A stretch of DNA of 64,000 nt, from contig NZ_JAIHON010000008.1 of assembly GCF_021173675.1 (NCBI RefSeq), positions 214,687-278,686 on the forward strand, written 5' to 3'. The translations under genes were made by a program, and so were the position numbers. Shown piece by piece: positions 57,091 through 64,000 of this stretch (within the stretch, counting starts at the first letter, position 1; each line of letters begins with the position of its first letter). The notes below the pieces were generated by a model. The model did not search any database and was not told where the DNA came from. It saw nothing but the letters and a program-made list of their open reading frames with translations. Origin of the DNA: Streptomyces lincolnensis (GTDB lineage Bacteria > Actinomycetota > Actinomycetes > Streptomycetales > Streptomycetaceae).

Positions 57091-57873
57091 ATGGACGACA
57101 CGACCCTGGTATCCCGTTTCCTCCGCGACGGCTTCGTGAAGCTGGAGGGCGCCGTCGCGCCCCGCGTGGCCGCGGACTGCGCGCGGCTGCTGTGGCGGGA
57201 GACGGGCTGCGACCCGGACGACCCGGCGACGTGGACGCGGCCCGTGCACTGGGTGCCCGGCATGGCGCAGGGGCCCTTCGCCGCCGCGCCCAACTCACCG
57301 GCCCTGCACCACGCGTACGACCTGCTCGTCGGCGCGGGGCGCTGGGAGCCGCGCTACTCGCTCGGCACGTTCCCGCTGCGCTTCCCGCACGAGGAGGAGC
57401 CGGACGACGCGGGCTGGCACATCGAGGGGAGCTATCTGCCGGAGGGCGAGACCTGGTACTTCACCAACCTGCGCTCCCGGGGCCGGGCGCTGCTGATGCT
57501 GTACCTCTTCACCGAGGTCGGCGAGGAGGACGCCCCGACCCGGATCCGGGTCGGCTCACACCTCGACGTGCCGAAGGTGCTGGAGAAGTACGGGGAGGAC
57601 GGGGCGAGCGGCCTGACCCTCGCGCCCGATCTGGTCGCCGCCTCCGACCACCGGCCACTCGCCCTCGCCACCGGATCCCCGGGCGACGTCTTCCTCTGCC
57701 ACCCCTTCCTGGTGCACTCGGCACAGCCACACCACGGGACGCGCCCCCGCTTCATGGCCCAGCCGCCGTTGCTCCCGGCCACGCCGTACGAACTGGAGCG
57801 GGCCGACGGCGCGTACTCACCCGTGGAGACCGCGATCCGCCAGGGCCTGGGCCGGGTACGCTCCGCCGCATGA
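57091..57873 (+). CDS. Phytanoyl-CoA dioxygenase (PhyH) family protein
   Basis: The product is 260 aa. The double-stranded beta-helix iron motif appears as WHIEGSY (His110, Glu112) and the downstream CHPFLVHSAQPH (His204, His209), with Arg candidates in the GTRPRF segment. Most PhyH proteins use HxD; Glu at 112 is an accepted but less common variant. Such enzymes hydroxylate with Fe(II) and 2-oxoglutarate. ATG at 57091 follows GGGG. It overlaps the next gene by 4 bp (ATGA). Confidence 0.85.
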   Translation: MDDTTLVSRFLRDGFVKLEGAVAPRVAADCARLLWRETGCDPDDPATWTRPVHWVPGMAQGPFAAAPNSPALHHAYDLLVGAGRWEPRYSLGTFPLRFPHEEEPDDAGWHIEGSYLPEGETWYFTNLRSRGRALLMLYLFTEVGEEDAPTRIRVGSHLDVPKVLEKYGEDGASGLTLAPDLVAASDHRPLALATGSPGDVFLCHPFLVHSAQPHHGTRPRFMAQPPLLPATPYELERADGAYSPVETAIRQGLGRVRSAA

Positions 57874-58187
57874 CAGGAGCCGCCGCGCGCGACGCCCGCC
57901 TGAACCGGCTGTGGGGAGCCGCGTGCGCCTCCGTCGGGATCTTCCTCCTCGTCTGGGGACTCTCCTGGGTCAAGGCGCACGTACTCGACGACGACCTGCA
58001 CAACCGCTGCGCCGGCCCGCACACCGCCACCTTCCCCTTCGAGAAGTCCTGCACCCACCCGGACGGCACGACGGAGGGCGCGAACAGCCCACTCCTCAAC
58101 GGCGCCTTCTACGGCTCGATGGCCGTGGCGGCCATCTGCCTGACCGCCGTATTCACGATCGAGGCGGGCCGGAGGAGGTCACGGTGA
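57870..58187 (+). CDS. Small membrane protein
   Basis: The product is 105 aa. There are two transmembrane helices (LWGAACASVGIFLLVWGLSW and FYGSMAVAAICLTAVFTI) and an external loop with two cysteines (NRCAG..KSCTH) that could form a disulfide. Not recognised. The ATG overlaps the PhyH stop, so it is co-translated. Confidence 0.75.
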   Translation: MTGAAARDARLNRLWGAACASVGIFLLVWGLSWVKAHVLDDDLHNRCAGPHTATFPFEKSCTHPDGTTEGANSPLLNGAFYGSMAVAAICLTAVFTIEAGRRRSR

Positions 58188-58454
58188 GCGGCGCGCCGGA
58201 GACCGGCGAACGTCTGCTGTCGCCCGCCTGGTTGGGCTCTGGTCGTCGGCTCCAACGGCGGGGGACTGTCGTACGTCGTGGCACCTGATGGGGCTGACGA
58301 TGTGCGAGCCCTGTGCACACCACACGATCCACAGGATCCGGCCACCATGGCGCGTGTTAGCCTCCCGTCGGCTTGATCGCTTTGCTCGTCGTTTGCCGTT
58401 GGGGGCAGGCGAGTTGACGGTTCGGTGGGACGGGAACGGGTACGGGGGACGGCG

Positions 58455-58865
58455 ATGGCCGCTGGGCAGGGTTATCAGGTAGCGACGGCGAGGATGTCGG
58501 GGCCGGCCAAGGAGTTGGACGGCTGTGGGGACGACGCGGAGAAGATCCGTGCGGCCGTGGCGCCGGTGGCGTGTTACACGCAGGACGCGCTCGGCGGTGA
58601 GGACTCCGCCGCGGCCTTCAACGCGTACGCGGCCGCGTGGGAGGCGGAGACCCGCACCCTGCGGGACGCCCTGCACGAGCTCGCGGACAAGGTGCACCTC
58701 GCGAAGGGGGCGTACGCGGGCAGCGACGGGCTCGTCTCGACGCGGGCGGCCGCCGTGGAGACCGGGAACGGCTCCTTGACGACCTCCCCCACTCCGGCCG
58801 GTGCCCGTCACCTCACCACCATGCCGACGTACGCCGAGCGTCCCTCGGCCCTCTCCGACTACTGA
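58455..58865 (+). CDS. WXG100/ESX-like small helical protein
   Basis: The product is 136 aa from ATG 58455 with a GGGGGAC site. The N-terminal ~95 residues are predicted as a two-helix hairpin with a turn containing AAAWEAET, reminiscent of WXG100-family secreted or secretion-target proteins of Actinobacteria. The C-terminal 40 residues are Thr/Pro/Ala-rich. A partner toxin or ESX gene is not adjacent. Confidence 0.62.
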   Translation: MAAGQGYQVATARMSGPAKELDGCGDDAEKIRAAVAPVACYTQDALGGEDSAAAFNAYAAAWEAETRTLRDALHELADKVHLAKGAYAGSDGLVSTRAAAVETGNGSLTTSPTPAGARHLTTMPTYAERPSALSDY

Positions 58866-58916
58866 ACTGAGGGGCATCGACAGCGTCAACCGCGTCTACA
58901 TCGAGCAGGACTGACC

Positions 58917-59405
58917 TTGCGTACTCCCACCGCAGTGAGCCGGATGACCGTCGTGGCCGCGCTGCCCCTCGCGCTGACCGCCCTCGCCCTGACCGCCTGC
59001 GGTTCCTCGGACTCCGGCTCCACCGCCTATGGCACCTCGCAGCGGACCATCACCATCGACGTCGGCCAGGACTTCACCCTGGAGGTCCCGGCCAGTTCGG
59101 CCATGGGCGAGAACTGGTATCTCGCCGACCCGAAGCCGGACCCGGGCGTCCTCGATCACGGAGGCAAGCGGGAGGACACCGACGCCGGTGACGACGGCAT
59201 GGAGTACTTCGACTTCACCGGTGTGAAGGCGGGCCGGGCCACCGTGAAGCTGCTGCACTGTCCGAACGGCTTCTGTCACGGCGCCGACGAGGTCACCGCC
59301 TCGCCCGCGCCCAGCGGCGCCCCCGCCGCGAGCCCCGTCCCCACGGCCACCGGTGCGCCGGACGACCGCGTGGAGTACTTCGTGTACGAGATCACCGTCC
59401 GCTGA
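58917..59405 (+). CDS. Lipoprotein with chagasin (I42)-like protease-inhibitor domain
   Basis: The product is 162 aa from TTG 58917 with AGGA 7 bp upstream; no earlier ATG or GTG gives the signal. A lipobox-like signal (LALTALALTACGSS) lies near residue 28. The domain VGQDFTLEVPASSAMGENWYLA and the closing VEYFVYEITV fit the chagasin fold, in which the NPSTG-like loop blocks cysteine proteases; the canonical loop is altered here. A Pro/Ala/Ser-rich insertion lies near residues 125-145. It follows the WXG-like gene by 51 bp. Confidence 0.75.
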   Translation: MRTPTAVSRMTVVAALPLALTALALTACGSSDSGSTAYGTSQRTITIDVGQDFTLEVPASSAMGENWYLADPKPDPGVLDHGGKREDTDAGDDGMEYFDFTGVKAGRATVKLLHCPNGFCHGADEVTASPAPSGAPAASPVPTATGAPDDRVEYFVYEITVR

Positions 59406-59437
59406 CCGCGGCGCACCGGACCCTGAACGAGGCCCTC

Positions 59438-59851
59438 ATGTCACCCGACCCCACCCCCGCCACCCGCACCGACGACGAGCTTCTCGCCGCCACCGACATC
59501 CCTGTCCTGCTGCGCTACGGCCTCACCCAGGACGCCTTCCGTACGGCCCTGTTCGGGGACGGTGCCGTCGCCGCGGCCGTGACGCTGGACCGGCTCGGTG
59601 TCGTGCCGCGGTCGGTGCACTTCGTGGCGGAGATCGTCCGGGCCGGCGGGCTGGCCTACTCCGCCGGTCTGCCGGAGCCGCTGCCCTCTCGCGAGGCGTC
59701 CGCGCATCTGCGGGACTGGCTGGAGACGGCCGCGCAGGCCGCCCCCGGCCAGGACCGGGACACCCGCGCCGACCGCACCGCCCGCTGGCTGGACACGGTC
59801 ACCGAACTGATCGGCCTGCGCCGCGACGCCCGCGCCCGCGGCCGCGCCTAG
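59438..59851 (+). CDS. Hypothetical protein
   Basis: The product is 137 aa with no recognised family. It is mainly helical (VLLRYGLTQDAFRTALFGDGAVAAAVTLDRLG, HLRDWLETAAQAA) and acidic at the N-terminus. ATG 59438 is 32 bp after the I42-like gene, same strand, probably one operon. No signal peptide or transmembrane segment. Confidence 0.65.
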   Translation: MSPDPTPATRTDDELLAATDIPVLLRYGLTQDAFRTALFGDGAVAAAVTLDRLGVVPRSVHFVAEIVRAGGLAYSAGLPEPLPSREASAHLRDWLETAAQAAPGQDRDTRADRTARWLDTVTELIGLRRDARARGRA

Positions 59852-59882
59852 GCCCAGGTCAAGCCCAAGCCCAAGGCCCAGG

Positions 59883-61043
59883 TCAAGACCTGGCCCCGTC
59901 GGCGATCCGCACCAGCCGCTGCACCGTGTCCTCCGGCGACGGCATCGCCGCGATGTCCGCCGCCACCCTCCGGGCGGCCCCGCGCACACTGTCGTCGGCG
60001 AGCAGTGAGCGCACCTTCGCGGTCACCGCGCCCGGGCCGAACTCCTCGCCGCTGAGCCAGTCGCCCGCTCCCGCGTTGGTGACGGCATGGGCGTTGGCGA
60101 GCTGGTCGGCGCCCTGGGGCAGGACGAGGTGGGGGCGCCCGGCGGCCAGGCCGGCGAGCGTGGTGCCGCTTCCTCCGTGGTGCACGACGAGGTCGACGTG
60201 GGGCAGCAGGCGGGACTGCGGCACCCACGCCTCAAGGCGGACGTTGTCCGGCACGGTACCCAGCGCGGCCGGATCAAGGGCCGGGCCGGTGGCCACCAGC
60301 AGGTCCACGTCGAGGGCGGCCACGCCCTCGACGGCACCGGCCAGCACCTCCTGCGCGAGGCCGGCGAAGACGGTCCCCAGCGTGAGGTACACCAACGGCC
60401 GTTCCTGCCTCCGTTCGCGTACGAAGGCGGGCAGCTCCTCGTCCTCGGCGTTCACCGCGACCGGGCGCAGGGGAATGCGGTTCGGTGCGGCGAGCAGTTC
60501 CGGGGTCTGGAGCACGGGTGGGCAGATGTCGAGGTAGGGGTCGCCACCGCCGCCCATGGCCAAGCCCTCGTACGGAACTCCGATGGTGTCGGCGAAGGCC
60601 GCGAGGAGGTCGGTCGTGGCCGGCGCGGCGGGGTCGGTCGTCACAAAGCCGTCGACCTTCCCGAAGCCATGGCAGACCCCCGGGACACCGGCCAGCTTCG
60701 CGGCGAAGAACGCCCCCACGCAGGCCGCCTCGTGCACGACGAGATCGGGCTTCGTCTCGGCGAGCAACGGGCCCAGATCGTCCAGGACGGCGCGCGGGAG
60801 CGTCTCGGCGAACATGCGTGCGATCGCGTCGAAGTCCAGGTGACCGCCGGGTTCGAGGTCCAAGGCGTCGGCAATCCTCAGGCCCACCCTCGCGGTCTTC
60901 AGCCCGAAAGCCTTGAGCTCGGTGTCGAAGGGGTCGGCCGTGGCGAACAGGACGTCGTGGCCGGCGTCGTGCGCGGCGAGAGCCAAGGGGATGAGCGGAT
61001 AAGTGTGGCCATATGCGCCCGTGCTACAGAAAATCGTTTTCAC
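59883..61043 (-). CDS. Glycosyltransferase, GT1 macrolide/natural-product type
   Basis: The product is 386 aa from GTG 61043. The GT-B fold is indicated by N-terminal IFCSTGAYGHTYPLIPLALAAHDAGHDV and the C-terminal sugar-nucleotide signature WVPQSRLLPHVDLVVHHGGSGTTLAGLAAGRPHLVLPQGADQ. Such enzymes transfer sugars from UDP or dTDP donors to antibiotics, lipids or other small acceptors, including self-resistance glycosylation of macrolides. No other biosynthetic or sugar genes are near, so detoxification is plausible. The ribosome-binding site is weak. Confidence 0.9.
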   Translation of the reverse strand: MKTIFCSTGAYGHTYPLIPLALAAHDAGHDVLFATADPFDTELKAFGLKTARVGLRIADALDLEPGGHLDFDAIARMFAETLPRAVLDDLGPLLAETKPDLVVHEAACVGAFFAAKLAGVPGVCHGFGKVDGFVTTDPAAPATTDLLAAFADTIGVPYEGLAMGGGGDPYLDICPPVLQTPELLAAPNRIPLRPVAVNAEDEELPAFVRERRQERPLVYLTLGTVFAGLAQEVLAGAVEGVAALDVDLLVATGPALDPAALGTVPDNVRLEAWVPQSRLLPHVDLVVHHGGSGTTLAGLAAGRPHLVLPQGADQLANAHAVTNAGAGDWLSGEEFGPGAVTAKVRSLLADDSVRGAARRVAADIAAMPSPEDTVQRLVRIADGARS

Positions 61044-61143
61044 GAGGTCAGTTTGCGGCGCATGGGTGGGTGACAAGGGGCGATCGCGCCCGTCCTTCCC
61101 AATTTTCCTTGAACTTTCACGTACTGATGCGTCATCACCTGCA

Positions 61144-61190
61144 GGGCCAGGAAGATGGGATTGATCTACGGGGCCAGGAAGATGGGATTG
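61144..61190. repeat. 20-bp direct repeat around the stop codon of the PHP gene
   Basis: GGGCCAGGAAGATGGGATTG occurs at 61144-61163 and 61171-61190, a 27-bp-period tandem duplication spanning the stop codon. The downstream copy would encode a near-copy of the C-terminus (NPIFLA) if the stop were read through. Confidence 0.75.
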
Positions 61191-62707
61191 GTGAACGCCG
61201 CCAACGCCCCCGGCAGCGGCCCCGCCGCCGTGTCGTGCCGCAACTCCGCGCGCACATAGGCCGCGTAGGACGGCGTCGTACGCCACTCCACGACCCCCGC
61301 CCCCGAGACCGGCAGCGGCGGGCTCGTGAACAGCACGCCCTGGTCGGTGACGAACCGGACCACGCACCGCGGCGCGCCCGTCACCTCCGCGCGGACGGTG
61401 ACCGGGGTGTCGGGGGCGACCTCCAACCGGCCGCCGATGTCCGCGTGTTGACCGGGTCCGGCGGTCGCGGTGAAGGACACCGACACGTTCTTGGACTCGG
61501 CGACGTACGACCGGCCCGCCCGGATGCCCTCCTGGATCGCCTCGCGGGTCAGGTCGTCGGCCAGCACCACCGTCTGCGGGGAACCCACCGCGTCCGGGTC
61601 CCGGTGGGCGTCGCTGCTGCCCATCGCCGGGATCCAGCCCCGGCCGTCACGACCCTCCCGCACGGACGCGACCAGCATGCCGTCCCAGTCCGCCAGCGCC
61701 ACCTCGTCGTCGGGTGTGTAGGGCCCGTTCCACACCTCGACCGCGTCCGCCTCGCCGAAGCCGAACTTCCAGTTGCAGCCGATGCAGGTGGCGTGCGGAT
61801 GGGCCGGGACGACCAGGCCGCCGGCGCGGCGGATCTGGCGGGCGAAGCGGCCGAAACGGTTGTCGCGGGCCCGGTAGCGCCAGTCGACGAAGGTGCCGGG
61901 GTCGGTGCCGAGGGCGACCACATGGCCGTTGCGGGTGGTGATCTCCTCGCCCAGCATGATCAGCAGGTCGTCGCCGGCCAGGTCCGCCCAGTGCGGGTGG
62001 GCCGCGTGCGTGTTGTGCTCCGAGGAGTTGATGAAGTCCAGGCCCGCCGCCCGCGCGAGCGCCGCGATCTCCGCCGGGGTGCGGCGGCCGTCGGAGTACC
62101 AGGAGTGCAGATGGCAGTCGCCGCGGTACCAGGCCCGGCCCCGTCCCTTGGCCCGGGACGGCGGGTACTTCGGGGGCACGACCTCGCCCGGCTCGCCGTA
62201 GATGAGCGTCACGGTGATCTCGTACGACAGTCCCTGCGGGGCGACGGTGTAGGGGCCGAGCGCGATGTGCCAGGTGCCCTCGCGCACCGGGCCCGGGATG
62301 TAGCCGGGTGTCGCGTCGTCGGCCCGGACGAAGAACTCCGTGCGGGCCCCGCCGGACCAGCCGCGGAAGCCCCGGCCGCCCAGGTCGGTGCCGCGCTCGT
62401 CGAAGATGCCGATGTCGAGGGCGTTGCCGGCCGTGCCCGCGGGGACGGTGGGCCGGTCGTAGGTGTACGCGACCCTGATCTCCCGCACGGCGGCGGGGAT
62501 CTCGACGGGTACGTACACGAAGTCGGGGGAGCCGGTGGGCAGGGTGCCCCGGAGCGTCCTCGTCTCCTGGCTCCCGTCGGCCGGGTCGCCCGCGTCTGCC
62601 GCTGAAGCGAAGCTCACGCTTCCCAACGTAAGCGCGGCGGCGGCACTCGTCACGAACAGTGTGCGTCTTCCCAGGGCCGATTCGGGTCTCGCGTCGTCGT
62701 CACACAT
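61166..62707 (-). CDS. Tat-exported PHP-domain metallohydrolase (CehA/McbA family)
   Basis: The product is 513 aa. The Tat-like signal (GRRTLFVTSAAAALTLGSVS to SFASAADA) is followed by a ~150-residue N-terminal domain and a PHP domain with DCHLHSWYSDG, INSSEHNTH, VPAHPHATCIG and GSSDAHRDPD, which supply the multi-metal site. CehA-type enzymes hydrolyse esters, carbamates or phosphoesters in the periplasm or outside the cell. It is divergent from the F420-type LLM gene, 166 bp apart. Confidence 0.87.
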   Translation of the reverse strand: MCDDDARPESALGRRTLFVTSAAAALTLGSVSFASAADAGDPADGSQETRTLRGTLPTGSPDFVYVPVEIPAAVREIRVAYTYDRPTVPAGTAGNALDIGIFDERGTDLGGRGFRGWSGGARTEFFVRADDATPGYIPGPVREGTWHIALGPYTVAPQGLSYEITVTLIYGEPGEVVPPKYPPSRAKGRGRAWYRGDCHLHSWYSDGRRTPAEIAALARAAGLDFINSSEHNTHAAHPHWADLAGDDLLIMLGEEITTRNGHVVALGTDPGTFVDWRYRARDNRFGRFARQIRRAGGLVVPAHPHATCIGCNWKFGFGEADAVEVWNGPYTPDDEVALADWDGMLVASVREGRDGRGWIPAMGSSDAHRDPDAVGSPQTVVLADDLTREAIQEGIRAGRSYVAESKNVSVSFTATAGPGQHADIGGRLEVAPDTPVTVRAEVTGAPRCVVRFVTDQGVLFTSPPLPVSGAGVVEWRTTPSYAAYVRAELRHDTAAGPLPGALAAFTNPIFLAP

Positions 62708-62822
62708 GGGGAGCAGTGTTCCCCGTGGGCGTGAACTGTCCACAACGGTGGGGAAATTGGCGGGAACGGTGAGGGGAGGGGCGGGAGTCGGACGCCGGGT
62801 CCGATGCCACACCAAGCAGTGT

Positions 62823-62838
62823 TACCGACCGGTCGGTA
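62823..62838. promoter_or_regulatory. TetR-type palindrome TACCGACCGGTCGGTA
   Basis: A perfect 16-bp palindrome lies 35 bp before the LLM ATG at 62874. ACCGACCGGTCGGT-type sites are common targets of TetR repressors. It differs from the CTGAC operator, so a separate regulator is expected; its gene is not in the window. Confidence 0.7.
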
Positions 62839-62873
62839 TGGACATCCGTCCCCGTCCCCGGTACAGATGGACC

Positions 62874-63722
62874 ATGCGTATCTCCGTGACGATCTTCCTC
62901 ACCGACGAGACGATCACCCCGACCCGGCTCGCCCGTGAGCTGGAGGAGCGCGGGTTCGCCGGTCTCTATCTGCCCGAGCACACGCACATCCCGGTCGAGC
63001 GGACCACGCCGTACCCGGCGGGCGGCGACCTGCCGCCCGAGTACGGCCGTACCCTCGACCCCTTCGTGGCGCTCGGCCAGGCCGCCGCGGTCACCGAACG
63101 GCTCGGCCTCGGCACCGGCATCACGCTCGTCGCCCAGCACGACCCGATCGACCTCGCCAAGCAGGTCGCGACCCTGGACCACCTCAGCGGCGGCCGCTTC
63201 ACGCTCGGCCTCGGCTTCGGCTGGAACGTGGAGGAGGCCGCCGACCACGGCGTGGAGTGGCGCAGTCGGCGGGAGCTGGTCCGGGACCGGATGGCCCTGA
63301 TGCGGGCCCTGTGGGCGGAGGAGCCCACCGCGTACGAGGGCGAGTTCGGGAGCGTCCGGGCCAGCGCCGCGTATCCCAAGCCCGCGCAGAAGCCGCGCGG
63401 ACCGGTCGTGGGTCCGCGCACACTGATCGGCGGAGCCGCGGGGCCGAAGCTCTTCGCCCAGATCAGCGAGTACGCCGACGGGTGGCTGCCCATCGGCGGG
63501 CGCGGGCTGTCCGACTCGCTGCCGGTCCTGCGGGGTGTGTGGGCCGAGGCGGGGCGGGATCCGGCCGCGCTCCAGGTGGTGCCGTACGCCGTGTTTCCGA
63601 GCCCCGGCAAGCTCGCCCACTACGCCGACCTCGGCATCGAGGAGGTCGTGGCGCAGTTGCCTCCGGCGGGGGAGGCGGAAGTATTGCGGGCGTTGGACGA
63701 GTACGGAGCGTTCGTGGGGTAG
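62874..63722 (+). CDS. LLM-class F420-dependent oxidoreductase
   Basis: The product is 282 aa from ATG 62874. The sequence RISVTIFLTDETITPTRLAR, LYLPEHTHIPVERTTPYP, GTGITLVAQHDPIDLAKQVATLDHLSGGRFTLGLGFGWN and the final region match short F420-dependent LLM proteins (TIGR03619-like group). The shorter size and EHTHIP suggest F420 rather than FMNH2. A perfect TetR palindrome lies upstream. Confidence 0.88.
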   Translation: MRISVTIFLTDETITPTRLARELEERGFAGLYLPEHTHIPVERTTPYPAGGDLPPEYGRTLDPFVALGQAAAVTERLGLGTGITLVAQHDPIDLAKQVATLDHLSGGRFTLGLGFGWNVEEAADHGVEWRSRRELVRDRMALMRALWAEEPTAYEGEFGSVRASAAYPKPAQKPRGPVVGPRTLIGGAAGPKLFAQISEYADGWLPIGGRGLSDSLPVLRGVWAEAGRDPAALQVVPYAVFPSPGKLAHYADLGIEEVVAQLPPAGEAEVLRALDEYGAFVG

Positions 63723-63773
63723 TCGGAGTCTCGTCTGCCGGGCGCGCTGGGTGGCCGGGGTGCGGGTCCGTCA

Positions 63774-63864
63774 TGGCTGGTCGCGCCCACGCGGCGGAGC
63801 CGCAGGTCGATACGGCCCCGCGCCCCTGGAGGCACGGGGCGCGGCCCCGGCCTTTCAGGGGCGC
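63774..63864. repeat. Streptomyces-type dispersed intergenic repeat, copy 3
   Basis: ATGGCTGGTCGCGCCCACGCGGCGGAGCCGC..CGATACGGCCCCGCGCCCCTGGAGG matches copy 2 and is followed by a CGGGGCGCGG / GGGGCGCGG segment leading into the tandem array. Confidence 0.8.
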
Positions 63865-64000
63865 GGGGAACTGCGCGGGGAACTGCGCGGGGAACTGCGC
63901 GGGGAACTGCGCGGGGAACTGCGCGGGGAACTGCGCGGGGAACTGCGCGGGGAACTGCGCGGGGAACTGCGCGGGGAACTGCGCGGGGAACTGCGCGGGG
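63865..64000. repeat. 12-bp tandem array GGGGAACTGCGC, eleven identical copies plus four bases, truncated by window end
   Basis: Eleven exact units run from 63865 to 63996 and the next begins GGGG. The unit is the terminal part of the dispersed repeat (GGGGAACTGCGCG), so the array looks like slippage expansion of a common intergenic element. The true length is unknown because it runs off the window, and assembly collapse or contig-end artefact cannot be excluded. Confidence 0.9.

Noticed and set aside
58188..58288. Possible 34-codon gene after the small membrane protein, overlapping its stop (GTGA)
   Set aside because: The Arg-rich translation has no recognisable feature. Likely non-coding.
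58866..58914. Possible short peptide LRGIDSVNRVYIEQD before the I42-like gene
   Set aside because: No start codon or ribosome-binding site and only 15 codons. Probably chance, though a gene relic cannot be excluded.
63865..64000. CRISPR array reading of the 12-bp repeats
   Set aside because: Repeats are contiguous with no spacers and no cas genes nearby. This is a simple tandem repeat.

Overview
The window is high-GC actinobacterial DNA and almost certainly Streptomyces chromosome. Coding density is high, GTG and TTG starts are common, there are many ACAD, LLM and MFS paralogues, the recognisable afsK/afsS/afsR regulatory genes are present, and the dispersed intergenic repeat seen here (core GGGGAACTGCGCG) is of a type common in that genus. 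No rRNA, tRNA or CRISPR array was seen.

Layout. (1) 1-8785: a catabolic block with an amidohydrolase cut by the window edge, a two-gene acyl-CoA dehydrogenase, an anti-sigma-type kinase, a cyclase-family hydrolase diverging from an SDR, and an ACAD-alcohol dehydrogenase pair. (2) 8897-13728: two MFS transporters around a GATase1-AraC regulator, then an unusual protein joining an N-terminal CxxC (DCC-like) domain to a C-terminal eight-cysteine fulvocin C-like peptide. (3) 13971-28476: flavin reductase, enoyl-CoA hydratase, NDP-forming acyl-CoA synthetase, FAD monooxygenase, Tat-exported esterase, DoxX-DUF35 pair, two PNPOx-fold proteins, a cysteine-less thiolase and another ACAD. A TnpB-only IS605-type element carrying a ribbon-helix-helix gene sits before a DDN-type nitroreductase-fold gene. 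(4) 28499-42930: a LysE exporter with a divergent Lrp regulator, a TetR regulator, a VOC protein, then the afsK, afsS and afsR global regulatory genes. A catabolic cassette (epoxide hydrolase-like, crotonase, DUF35, thiolase-like, acyl-CoA ligase) lies between afsK and afsS. (5) 43163-53188: amidohydrolase-LLM operon, LuxR-type regulator, two related secreted proteins, SDR, LLM, D-aminoacylase-like hydrolase and aldehyde dehydrogenase. (6) 53321-64000: mostly accessory and secreted proteins (M15-like peptidase, I36 and I42-like inhibitors, PhyH, WXG100-like, glycosyltransferase, PHP hydrolase, F420-type LLM), ending in a 12-bp tandem array that runs off the window.

The strongest system-level signal is a 15-bp palindrome, consensus CTGACGGNCCGTCAG, present at least twelve times just upstream of the catabolic genes or between divergent pairs, across 43 kb. 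It looks like the operator of one TetR-type repressor. The only TetR gene in the window (29776-30423) has a degenerate copy over its own start codon. The controlled genes include acyl-CoA ligases, ACADs, SDRs, crotonases, cysteine-less thiolase/DUF35 pairs, amidohydrolases, LLM oxidoreductases and a flavin reductase. Together they suggest CoA-dependent breakdown of a cyclic or branched lipid-like compound. Several families recall mycobacterial sterol side-chain and ring catabolism, but no steroid ring-opening gene is present, so the substrate is unknown.

A second theme is in-frame minisatellites (12, 15, 18 and 18 bp) at the extreme 5' ends of four unrelated genes, plus the terminal 12-bp array, which suggests frequent replication slippage.
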